64,000 nucleotides of DNA from NCBI RefSeq assembly GCF_017980685.1, contig NZ_JACXXO010000024.1, positions 1-64,000 of the forward strand, written 5' to 3'. A program made the position numbers and the translations under genes. Numbering within the stretch: the stretch's first letter is position 1; the number at the start of each line of letters is the position of its first letter. This DNA comes from Pseudomonas iridis (lineage in GTDB: Bacteria; Pseudomonadota; Gammaproteobacteria; Pseudomonadales; Pseudomonadaceae). The notes below the pieces were generated by a model. That model made no database searches. It was not told the DNA's origin and was given only the letters and a program-made list of their open reading frames with translations. Below are positions 41,988 through 48,954 of the stretch, piece by piece.

Positions 41988-42699
41988 AGTAGTCGTCCTT
42001 AAGTGCTGGCTCTGCGTCCGCCGGAGTATTCAGAGGCTTTTGGTGCTATCGGCTGCGATCGACGGACAATTAATGATGGGAAGGAAAATATTACAATATA
42101 ACCGCGATTGATATTATTTTGACACTATCTGAATGAATGTAGTGCGAGCAGGGCTATGGTCGGTATTTGAAAAATTAAGGATGGACTAAACGACCGTCAG
42201 ATACGCGTCCAGCGTCGCCTCATCGCTGAGTAGCTTGAGCGCCATGCTTGTGCGTGTGCTGCTCAGCCCCCCCATAACCACCTAGATGGCCCTTTATTCG
42301 GCAGGTCGGCTTTCATAGCCTGCCCCATGGTGTTGTGTTACCCATGCGCAACACAACACTGTCGCTGCGTAACTTTTCCAATACAAACACCGCGAAGGCC
42401 TCCTAATCGGTATCGGTGTGATTTCTCCAAAGGCGTTGTTGTACTTCTCGCTCAGCTCGCCACAGGCACTGCAGTACTCAGAACTCTACACGTGGGCGTA
42501 CTCCATAAGCCCTATGTGTGGACTCCCTCTCACTATTGACTGTGGTTCGCACCTTCATGCTGCCAAGGTGAGGAGAGTCCATCCCATTGCTTCTGACGGT
42601 TACAGCCACTCAGCACTTTAGGAAGCGGCACAAGATCGACTCAAAAAAATTTCAGTCCTACATCACCGCTATGACATCCACCTCATGGAGCTCAGAACC
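41988..42699. other. intergenic region with perfect hairpin
   Basis: About 710 bases without a convincing gene. It should hold the minus-strand promoter of the dynamin-like operon (AT-rich around 42090-42130). A perfect 10-bp inverted repeat, GTGTTGTGTT and AACACAACAC, spans 42330-42359 with a 10-base loop, and a weaker one (GGCAGG/CCTGCC) lies just before it at 42300-42324. A minus-strand fragment at 42186-42245 reads MALKLLSDEATLDAYLTVV and may be the tail of a lost gene. Plus-strand frames at 42327-42621 show no family features. Confidence 0.5.
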
Positions 42700-43029
42700 A
42701 TGTCATTGCAATGCCCTCGCTGTCATTCCCCCCAAATCGCATCTTTAAGAACAGCCATGAAAATCACTGCCGCTGTCGGTGCGGTGGGCGGTGTCGCTCG
42801 AGGAGTAAGCGCCGCTCTTGCGGGCAGCCAGGTGGGCGCCTCTGTCGGCGCTATTGCTGGCCCAATCGGTATTACCCTCGGTTCAGTCTCAGGAGCCATT
42901 CTCGGCGGACTTGCTGGAGGCGTGGGAGGCTGCGCTCTCGGTGCTCAGCTCGGAGAAAAACTCGATCGTCATGTGTTCGCCAACAACCTCTGCCTCGCCT
43001 GCAGTCATCGCTTCAACTTACCAGCCTAA
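42700..43029 (+). CDS. split zinc-ribbon protein with a glycine-zipper membrane segment
   Basis: This 109-residue protein begins with CPRCHSPQ, ends with CLACSHRFNLPA, and has between them a glycine-rich hydrophobic stretch (GAVGGVARGVSAALAG, GASVGAIAGPIG, GGLAGGVGG). The two CxxC pairs would meet to form one zinc ribbon if the hydrophobic part folds as a hairpin in the membrane. ATG 42700 is used because GGAG is nine bases upstream; an ATG five codons earlier is less likely. It precedes DUF932 in a recombination block common in Pseudomonas mobile elements. Function unknown. Confidence 0.75.
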   Translation: MSLQCPRCHSPQIASLRTAMKITAAVGAVGGVARGVSAALAGSQVGASVGAIAGPIGITLGSVSGAILGGLAGGVGGCALGAQLGEKLDRHVFANNLCLACSHRFNLPA

Positions 43030-43054
43030 TCCTCTTACAACATTCTTCGGTCAG

Positions 43055-43072
43055 TGCTGCGCGTGCGCAGCA
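43055..43072 (+). terminator. hairpin before the DUF932 gene
   Basis: TGCTGCGC-GT-GCGCAGCA is a perfect 8-bp stem followed by TTTATGCCGG. The same TTTATGCCGG follows the terminator upstream of the exonuclease gene. It lies 34 bases before the DUF932 start and may act as a weak terminator or a regulatory leader. Confidence 0.5.
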
Positions 43073-43106
43073 TTTATGCCGGCACGCCCCCAAAGGAATC
43101 ACTCCC

Positions 43107-44075
43107 ATGGCTCATCTCGTCGAACAAATGGCATACGTTGGCGCTACCCCTTGGCATAGTCTAGGTAACCGCCTGACGCAAAAACAACCGCTGGAAGTCT
43201 GGCAGCGCGAAGCTGGCATGAACTGGCAGATTCAGGAAAGTCCTGTTCACTTCAAGGCCGACACTGTCGGCAACCTAGGCACGATTCACTCCTTTCCGGA
43301 ACAAAAAGTGCTGTATCGCTCCGACACCAAGGCCCCCTTGTCCGTGATTTCCAACCGCTACCAGGTTGTGCAGCCTCGTGAGGTGCTGGAGTTCTACCGG
43401 GACCTGACTGAGGTCTCCGGCTACGAGTTGGAAACAGCTGGGATACTCAAAGGTGGCCGCAAGTTCTGGGCTCTGGCCAGGACGGGGCAGACAACCGTGC
43501 TGAAGGGTAACGATCAGGTGAATGGCTATCTGCTGCTAGCCACTTCCTGTGACGGTACGCTGGCTACCACCGCCACCCCGACCACCGTGCGTGTAGTTTG
43601 CAACAACACCCTGACCATCTCCCTGAACGGCGCTAACCGCGCAATCAAGGTGCCGCACAACACGCGCTTTGATCCGCAGGCCGTGAAGAAACAACTGGGC
43701 ATCGCCGTCTCGCAATGGGATGAATTTATGTACCGCATGCGCGCACTGGCGGAGCGCAAGGTGCAGTGGCATGAGGCGATGGGCTTCTTCATGAATGTGT
43801 TATGTGATGTGGCCCCCAATAGCAAGCTGCCTGAAGTACTTCCGAATGAGCGAGCACTGCGCAAAGTCCAAGGGCTGTACGAAGGCCAAGGTCGTGGAGC
43901 GACGCTTGAATCAGCCCAAGGAACTGCGTGGGGCTTGCTCAACGCCGTGACCGAGTATGTCGATCACGAACGACGTGCCCGCAGTACTGAATACCGTATG
44001 GACTCCGCGTGGTTTGGAGCCGGCGGCGCCCTCAAAGAGCGCGCACTGAACGCAGCGCTGCAACTCGCCGCCTAG
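43107..44075 (+). CDS. DUF932 family protein
   Basis: This 322-residue protein matches the phage/plasmid-like DUF932 family: an N-terminal ATPWHSLGNRL motif, a central LSVISNRYQVVQPREVLEFYRDL segment and the TTVRVVCNNTLTISL strand. These proteins are common on phages, plasmids and ICEs, and their biochemical role is not established. AAGGA lies nine bases before ATG 43107; the longer reading frame upstream is an artefact of the preceding gene. It stands between hairpin elements and is followed by the YqaJ-type exonuclease, a usual neighbour. Confidence 0.9.
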   Translation: MAHLVEQMAYVGATPWHSLGNRLTQKQPLEVWQREAGMNWQIQESPVHFKADTVGNLGTIHSFPEQKVLYRSDTKAPLSVISNRYQVVQPREVLEFYRDLTEVSGYELETAGILKGGRKFWALARTGQTTVLKGNDQVNGYLLLATSCDGTLATTATPTTVRVVCNNTLTISLNGANRAIKVPHNTRFDPQAVKKQLGIAVSQWDEFMYRMRALAERKVQWHEAMGFFMNVLCDVAPNSKLPEVLPNERALRKVQGLYEGQGRGATLESAQGTAWGLLNAVTEYVDHERRARSTEYRMDSAWFGAGGALKERALNAALQLAA

Positions 44076-44102
44076 TCCCATTCACCAACTCAACTATTAA
44101 AG

Positions 44103-44136
44103 CGCCTGGTCAGCTCCTGCTGGCCGGGCGTTTTTT
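44103..44136 (+). terminator. rho-independent terminator after DUF932
   Basis: A 12-bp stem (CGCCTGGTCAGC against GCTGGCCGGGCG, with two GT pairs) and a TCCT loop are followed by six Ts. It lies 27 bases after the DUF932 stop and 20 bases before the next start, so the exonuclease would need read-through or its own promoter. Confidence 0.85.
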
Positions 44137-44156
44137 ATGCCGGATAGGAAAACATC

Positions 44157-45161
44157 ATGGAAACGCAAACGCTGCAACAATCCTGCAGTAAACCTCGCCC
44201 CGCCTTGCGCCTGGTGGGGACCAAACAACTTCCCCGAGAAGACTGGCTGGCCGTGCGCCAACAAGGCATCGGCAGCTCGGATGCCGCCGCTGCCGTAGGG
44301 CTCAATCCTTACAAATCCCAGCTGGAACTGTGGCTGGAAAAAACTGGCCGTGACAGTTCGCTTCCAAAGCTAGATCACAATGATGAAGAGAGTCCAGCCT
44401 ACTGGGGCAATGTGCTGGAGCCCATCGTCGCCTGGCATTACAGCAAGCGTAGCGGTAACCGAGTACGACGTATCAATGCAGTGCTGCAGCATCCGGATCC
44501 TAAACTGTCCTGGATGCTGGCCAACATCGACCGAGAGGTGATCGGTGCAGACGATGTACAAATCCTTGAATGCAAAACAGCCGGCATTAACGGCGCTCGC
44601 CTCTGGAAAGAAGGCGTGCCAGAGTATGTGCAGTTACAGGTCATGCACCAGTTGGCGGTGACCGGCAAGCAGGCGGCGGATGTGGCGGTACTGCTGGGTG
44701 GCCAACACTTGGAGATCCACCGCATCGAACGAGACGAGTCGATGATTGCTCGGCTGATCGACCTGGAGCGGCTGTTCTGGGACTACGTGGTCAGTGATAC
44801 CCCGCCACCGGCCGATGGTACGGACTCAGCGGAAGCCGCACTACGCTGCCTCTACCCCGAGGACAACGGTCAGACCCTGGACTTCAGCCAGCACCCGGAA
44901 CTGGCCGCTACCTACCGGGAACTCAAGGCTGTTCGCCAGAGCATTAACCAACAGGAGACGCGAGAGGCGCAGCTCAAACAAGTCCTGCAGCAGGCCATGG
45001 GCATCGCCACCCGCGCGGAGTTTACCGAGGGCTACATCAGCTGGAAGAAGTCCAAGGACAGCACCGCGCTGGATGTCGAGCAGATGCTCAAGGACAAACC
45101 CTACCTGCAGATCCGCTACAGCAAGCTCCGCGAAGGCAGTCGGCGTTTTCTGATCGCCTGA
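44157..45161 (+). CDS. YqaJ/lambda-exonuclease-type recombinase
   Basis: This 334-residue PD-(D/E)xK nuclease of the YqaJ viral recombinase family shows IGSSDAAAAVGLNPYKS near residue 45, the ESPAYWGNVLEPIVAWHY helix with the conserved Glu, Asp in WMLANIDREV and the ILECKTAG motif with the E-x-K pair. It should be a 5'-3' exonuclease that makes single-stranded tails for a recombinase. A GGATAGGAAAA stretch precedes the ATG. It belongs with DUF932, the Gp3-like protein and radC. No single-strand annealing partner is visible in the window. Confidence 0.88.
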   Translation: METQTLQQSCSKPRPALRLVGTKQLPREDWLAVRQQGIGSSDAAAAVGLNPYKSQLELWLEKTGRDSSLPKLDHNDEESPAYWGNVLEPIVAWHYSKRSGNRVRRINAVLQHPDPKLSWMLANIDREVIGADDVQILECKTAGINGARLWKEGVPEYVQLQVMHQLAVTGKQAADVAVLLGGQHLEIHRIERDESMIARLIDLERLFWDYVVSDTPPPADGTDSAEAALRCLYPEDNGQTLDFSQHPELAATYRELKAVRQSINQQETREAQLKQVLQQAMGIATRAEFTEGYISWKKSKDSTALDVEQMLKDKPYLQIRYSKLREGSRRFLIA

Positions 45162-45180
45162 CTCTATCCACCGTACATAA

Positions 45181-45215
45181 GCCGCCCGGACCGATCACGT
45201 CCCGGTGGCTTTTTT
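45181..45215 (+). terminator. terminator-like hairpin after the exonuclease gene
   Basis: GCCGCCCGGAC and GTCCCGGTGGC form an imperfect 11-bp stem around a 7-base loop, followed by six Ts. It lies 20 bases after the stop and 25 bases before the next start, repeating the arrangement seen after DUF932. Confidence 0.8.
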
Positions 45216-45239
45216 ATTTCCAGATCAAGGATAACTACC

Positions 45240-46157
45240 ATGCTCAAAGGTTTAGCCATTACTCCTCCGGTACTCGGGCGTATTTCCATTGGCAAGGTCG
45301 TCGAGAAAAACGGTAAACGTCTGCCGGAGAAAGACGATCAATTCACCATCACCTCGCAGGTACAAAGCCGCGACGGTTGGCTGCTGCACCCGCTCAATGA
45401 GGAACTGCGCAGTGGCCAGGATGGCAAACTGCGCAGTATTCCGATCCGTTTGCTATTCAACGAGCCGGACCTCAACTTTCGGGCTGACTACAGTCTGTTC
45501 GACCGCACCACTGGCCGGCCGCTGTGCGTTGGCAATGGGGAGACCTGCAAGCGCTTGACCAAGGACGGCATCCAGTCGCTGCCCTGCCCTTCACCGGATG
45601 GCTGCTCACTAGCCCAAGGCAATACCTGCAAGCCTTACGGCCGGCTGAACGTGGTGATTGGCGATGACGATCCGCTGGGCAGCTTTGTCTTCCGTACCAC
45701 CGGTTTTAACAGCATCCGCACCCTGGCGGCACGCCTGCAGTACTTCAGCGCAATCTCCGGCAATCGCCTGGCCTGTCTACCGCTGGAGCTGCGTCTGCGT
45801 GGTAAGTCCACTCGGCAGAGCCACGGTACACCGATCTTCTACGTGGACATCACGGTGCGCAGTGGCCTGAGCATGGAGGACGCCTTGCTGGAAGCCAAGC
45901 AATTGGACGAAGCCCGGCAAACCGCCGGCTTTGACCAGGGAGCACTGGATCACGCGGCCCGTCGGGGCTTTAACAATGGGGCCTTTGAGGACAGCGAGGA
46001 GGACACCGGTGCCGTCGTCGAGGAGTTCTTCCCCGTCATTGAAGATCAGCCCAGCCCTGTAGAGCCCCAAGCCCAACGGGCAGCGCCTGCCAAACCCTCA
46101 CTCACCCAAAAGCTGGAGTTGCAAGGCGCGCGGCACAACAGCAGGCCCGCCCAGTAA
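45240..46157 (+). CDS. Gp3/recombination-directionality-factor-like protein
   Basis: This 305-residue protein matches a family found next to DUF932 and YqaJ genes in Pseudomonas elements and often labelled as a Gp3-like recombination directionality factor or as a hydrolase/metal-binding protein. Conserved stretches are MLKGLAITPPVLGRISIGK, RSIPIRLLFNEPDLNFRA and a cysteine-rich segment (NGETCKR, PCPSPDGC, NTCKPYGR) that could bind zinc. The C-terminal 60 residues are acidic and proline-rich. AAGGAT lies before the ATG. A role in element excision or recombination is possible but unproven. Confidence 0.75.
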   Translation: MLKGLAITPPVLGRISIGKVVEKNGKRLPEKDDQFTITSQVQSRDGWLLHPLNEELRSGQDGKLRSIPIRLLFNEPDLNFRADYSLFDRTTGRPLCVGNGETCKRLTKDGIQSLPCPSPDGCSLAQGNTCKPYGRLNVVIGDDDPLGSFVFRTTGFNSIRTLAARLQYFSAISGNRLACLPLELRLRGKSTRQSHGTPIFYVDITVRSGLSMEDALLEAKQLDEARQTAGFDQGALDHAARRGFNNGAFEDSEEDTGAVVEEFFPVIEDQPSPVEPQAQRAAPAKPSLTQKLELQGARHNSRPAQ

Positions 46158-46663
46158 TGCCCTTCTCAACCTCCTCTGCGTGCCCCCTAATTCGTACAGG
46201 AATACCGTCATGAAATATCACAAACTCAAAGCCGGTGAAACGAGCGGTACTTATGGCATGGAATCCCCGATCACCGAAGCCGACATTCTGCAGATGGCTC
46301 AACAACTGGCGATGAGTCGTCTTTCTAAAGGACGGGCTTTGACTGAGCCGAAGCACGTCTTCAGTCATCTAAAAACACTGCTGCAGTACCATGAGCACGA
46401 GGTCTGTGCGCTGCTGCTGTTCGATACCAAACACCGGGTTATTGGCTTCCGGGAGCTATTCGGATGCACCCTGAAAGGTGCCAGCGTGTACCCACGGGAA
46501 GTCGTCAAGATTGTCCTAGAGCACACGGCCGCAGCCGTGATCCTGGTCCACTATGATCCGTCTGAGGACCCCGAGCCCAGCCAAGCCGATCGCATGCTGA
46601 CCACAACCCTCAAAAACGCTCTCAACATGATCGGCACCCGGATATTGAATCGCCCCGGGTTCT

Positions 46664-47545
46664 CTAGACACCTTGCAAGCTCATTGCGTGACGCTTTTCA
46701 AACTCTATCGGTGACAGCTGATTGTTGAAACCATGTCGACGTTTTGAGTTGTAGAACATTTCGATGTAATCGAACACATCGCTACGAGCATCTTCACGTC
46801 TGGTGTAAATTTTTCGCTTGATCCGTTCACGTTTCAGAAGCTGGAAAAAACTCTCGGCCACGGCGTTGTCATGACAGTTGCCTCGACGACTCATGCTGGC
46901 AACCAAATTGTTTGCCTTCAAAAAGCTGCGCCAATCGGAGCTGCTGTACTGGCTACCTTGGTCGGAATGAACCATCACCTCTTGCTTCGGTTTACGCCTC
47001 CAAACCGCCATCAACAAAGCATCAATAGCTAAATCACTGGTCATCTGCGACTTCATTGACCAGCCAACGACTTGACGAGAAAACAGATCCAGCACCACCG
47101 CCAAATACAACCAGCCTTCATACGTACGAATGTAGGTGATGTCGGTGACCCAAACCTTGTTGGGTTCCACGACATCGAACTGGCGCTTCAGCAAATTGGG
47201 TGAGGCGACCGCTGGCTTACCGCCGTACTTTCCAGGACGGCGTCGATAACCTGTCTGAGAACGCAGGCCTTCAAGACGCATCAGCCTCGCCACACGATGA
47301 CGACCACAATCCTCACCGACCTCGCGCAGATCGTCATGGATTTTACGATAGCCATAAACGCCTCCGCTCTCCAACCATGAATGCTTGATCAAACCCAGCA
47401 GTCGCTGGTCGTCTTTAGCGCGTGCAGATTGCGGCTCAGACAACCAGGCGTAATAACCGCTGGGATGGACTTTCAGCGTCAGGCATAGCCGTCGAATGGA
47501 ATAGTCGCCGGCTCGCTGCTTGATAAAGGCGTACTTCAACCGCAC
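46664..47545 (-). CDS. IS3-family transposase OrfB (DDE integrase domain)
   Basis: This 293-residue protein has an HTH_21-like N-terminal part (GGVYGYRKIHDDLRE) and an rve integrase core with the DDE triad: Asp in WVTDITYI, Asp in HSDQGSQY and Glu in NAVAESFF, followed by YIEMFYNSKRRH. In IS3 elements the active transposase is an OrfA-OrfB fusion made by -1 frameshifting. A slippery A-AAA-AAG motif (complement of the six-T run at 47570-47575) lies in the orfA end just before the overlap, so that mechanism is available here. Confidence 0.95.
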   Translation of the reverse strand: MRLKYAFIKQRAGDYSIRRLCLTLKVHPSGYYAWLSEPQSARAKDDQRLLGLIKHSWLESGGVYGYRKIHDDLREVGEDCGRHRVARLMRLEGLRSQTGYRRRPGKYGGKPAVASPNLLKRQFDVVEPNKVWVTDITYIRTYEGWLYLAVVLDLFSRQVVGWSMKSQMTSDLAIDALLMAVWRRKPKQEVMVHSDQGSQYSSSDWRSFLKANNLVASMSRRGNCHDNAVAESFFQLLKRERIKRKIYTRREDARSDVFDYIEMFYNSKRRHGFNNQLSPIEFEKRHAMSLQGV

Positions 47546-47814
47546 TCCTTGGCAAAGTACGCGGCGGCCTTTTTTAAGATGTCTCGCTCTTCAGTGACGC
47601 GCTTGAGCTCCGCTCGCAGACGACGTAGTTCAGCGTGCTGATCATCATCCTGCCGCCGTTCTTCTTGAGGTTTGCTGTAGCGCTTTATCCAGGCATAGAG
47701 ACTATGCGTCGACACGCCGAGACGGGCCGCCACATCAGCGACAGGCAGCTTCTTTTCGGTCACTTGATTGACCGCTTGGATTTTGAATTCCTCGGGGTAA
47801 CGCGGGTTGCTCAT
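47536..47814 (-). CDS. IS3-family transposase OrfA (helix-turn-helix)
   Basis: This 92-residue protein has a transposase-8-type helix-turn-helix (YPEEFKIQAVNQV, then VADVAARLGVSTHSLYAWIK) and a leucine-zipper tail (ELRRLRAELKRVTEERDILKK) ending in AAAYFAKE, the classical IS3 OrfA end. AGGAGG lies directly upstream of the ATG. It overlaps orfB by ten bases and contains the A6G slippery sequence near its end. Confidence 0.95.
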   Translation of the reverse strand: MSNPRYPEEFKIQAVNQVTEKKLPVADVAARLGVSTHSLYAWIKRYSKPQEERRQDDDQHAELRRLRAELKRVTEERDILKKAAAYFAKECG

Positions 47815-47941
47815 GGCACCTCCTAATTGGCCTCAGTTTAAGGCATGGAGGTGTCTACGAAATCCGGGGCGATTCATATTGGATCATGTTGTCGTGGGGT
47901 ATGAGGGATGTGTGTCATTGGCTGAGCGGGGTCATCTGTAA

Positions 47942-48234
47942 CTCTTAGGCACACACCGTCCGATAGACTACCCTTGGCTGATGCTAGGGCGGTCATCGGC
48001 CCTCCCTCCCAGCCACTTATTTTTTTGTTTGCATTGAGCGCTATTAATCAGCTCCGGCTGCCGACGATACCATCGCAGCCATCACTAAAGGCCTTGGTGG
48101 TCGACTTCCACAGATAACTGGTACCGTGAAAAACGTTGACTGTCCTTTCGGTTTATAGCGATCCAAGAAATAAGAAGGGTTGTTGGTAGCTTTCGCCGAC
48201 GACTGTAGAGTGCTTCTGTGAGGGCTTGAGCACG
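47942..48234. other. intergenic region between radC and the restriction operon
   Basis: Nothing certain is encoded. A short dyad (AGGGC and GCCCT, about 47988-48005) precedes a run of seven Ts near 48023-48029 and may contribute to termination. A minus-strand frame at 48044-48247 has no family features and overlaps the end of the metallopeptidase gene. Confidence 0.4.
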
Positions 48235-48954
48235 TCACTCTTTCCAAACCTCCGCAGTCAGCGGCAACTCATTCAACTCGGCGCGGGCATCGCGCCAGGT
48301 TGGAAAATGCTCCCCGAGGATGGAGATAAAGCGCTCATTGTGGGTGGGTTCAAGCAGGTGGACCATCTCGTGAACGATCACGTACTCAAGCAGGTCTTTC
48401 GGCTTCTTCACCAACTCGGTGTTCAGTCGAATGTTCCCTGCTTGATGATTACAGCTGCCCCATTTGGTTTTCATCCGCTGCAGGTAATAACCAGCAACCT
48501 TCACCTTCAGCTTGCGCTCCCACTTCTTGATCAACACCGGCACCACGGCATGCAGTTGCAGCTTCTGCCATTCGTGCATCACTTCGGCGCGCTTTTGCGC
48601 ATCACTGCCGGGGCGAACAGTTAAGGTGATGCGTTTGTGGTCGAGCACCACAGATGGCTTGGCGTCCTGGTGGTTAACCACCATCAGGTAGCGTCGGCCC
48701 CAGACATAGTGGCTTTCTCTTTCCACAAACTGACGCGGTGCCTCACGCGCCTGCGCTTCCAGTTTACTCTGCTGCTCACGTATCCAGCCTAGCCTGGAAA
48801 TAGCGTAAGCCCGTGCGACCTCAAGCCGCGTGCTTGTTGGAGCGACCAACGTTACCCGCCCCTCTGGCGGATGCACACTCAGGTGGACATGCTTGATGTC
48901 TTTTCTGGTCACCGATATTGAAATATCGCCCAGCTCAATAATCTCGTTCATCAA
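48235..48954 (-). CDS. YgjP-like (SprT/M48-type) metallopeptidase
   Basis: This 239-residue protein of the DUF45/YgjP family has a zinc-binding HEMVH motif, in VIVHEMVHLLEPTHNERF, with the third ligand expected just after, and a preceding KWGSCNHQAGNIRLN motif characteristic of the family. It is often the last gene of type I restriction operons, where its role is unknown. Its ATG overlaps the hsdR stop by four bases (ATGA), so it is translationally coupled to it. It is complete and probably cytosolic. Confidence 0.88.
   Translation of the reverse strand: MMNEIIELGDISISVTRKDIKHVHLSVHPPEGRVTLVAPTSTRLEVARAYAISRLGWIREQQSKLEAQAREAPRQFVERESHYVWGRRYLMVVNHQDAKPSVVLDHKRITLTVRPGSDAQKRAEVMHEWQKLQLHAVVPVLIKKWERKLKVKVAGYYLQRMKTKWGSCNHQAGNIRLNTELVKKPKDLLEYVIVHEMVHLLEPTHNERFISILGEHFPTWRDARAELNELPLTAEVWKE

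Larger units (their letters stand above)
46646..47876 (-). mobile_element. complete IS3-family insertion sequence
   Basis: This 1,231-bp element has related terminal inverted repeats (TGAATCGCCCCGG at the left end; at the right end the complement begins identically and continues to GTAGACACC) and two overlapping minus-strand frames. A 3-bp duplication (TAT) flanks it at 46643-46645 and 47877-47879. Both reading frames and the catalytic residues are intact, so it is recent and probably active. It sits inside the radC-like gene. Confidence 0.95.
46210..47941 (+). pseudogene. radC-like JAB-domain gene interrupted by an IS3 element
   Basis: The 5' part (46210-46645) encodes a RadC-type JAB domain through GTRILN. 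After the insertion sequence the reading resumes at 47880 and gives LDHVVVGYEGCVSLAERGHL before a TAA at 47939-47941, exactly the expected RadC C-terminus. Removing the element and one copy of the TAT duplication restores one frame of about 165 residues, normal for plasmid/ICE-type RadC proteins. The metal site also departs from the family: HNHPSGDP is replaced by HYDPSEDP, losing the second histidine. As it stands the gene makes a truncated product. Confidence 0.92.

Noticed and set aside
42327..42621. Short plus-strand frames between the dynamin operon and the zinc-ribbon gene
   Set aside because: No family resemblance, no ribosome binding sites, and one begins within the inverted repeat; more likely non-coding.
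48044..48247. Minus-strand frame of 67 codons after the metallopeptidase gene
   Set aside because: It overlaps the end of the metallopeptidase gene, has no recognisable motif and shows no ribosome binding site worth reporting.
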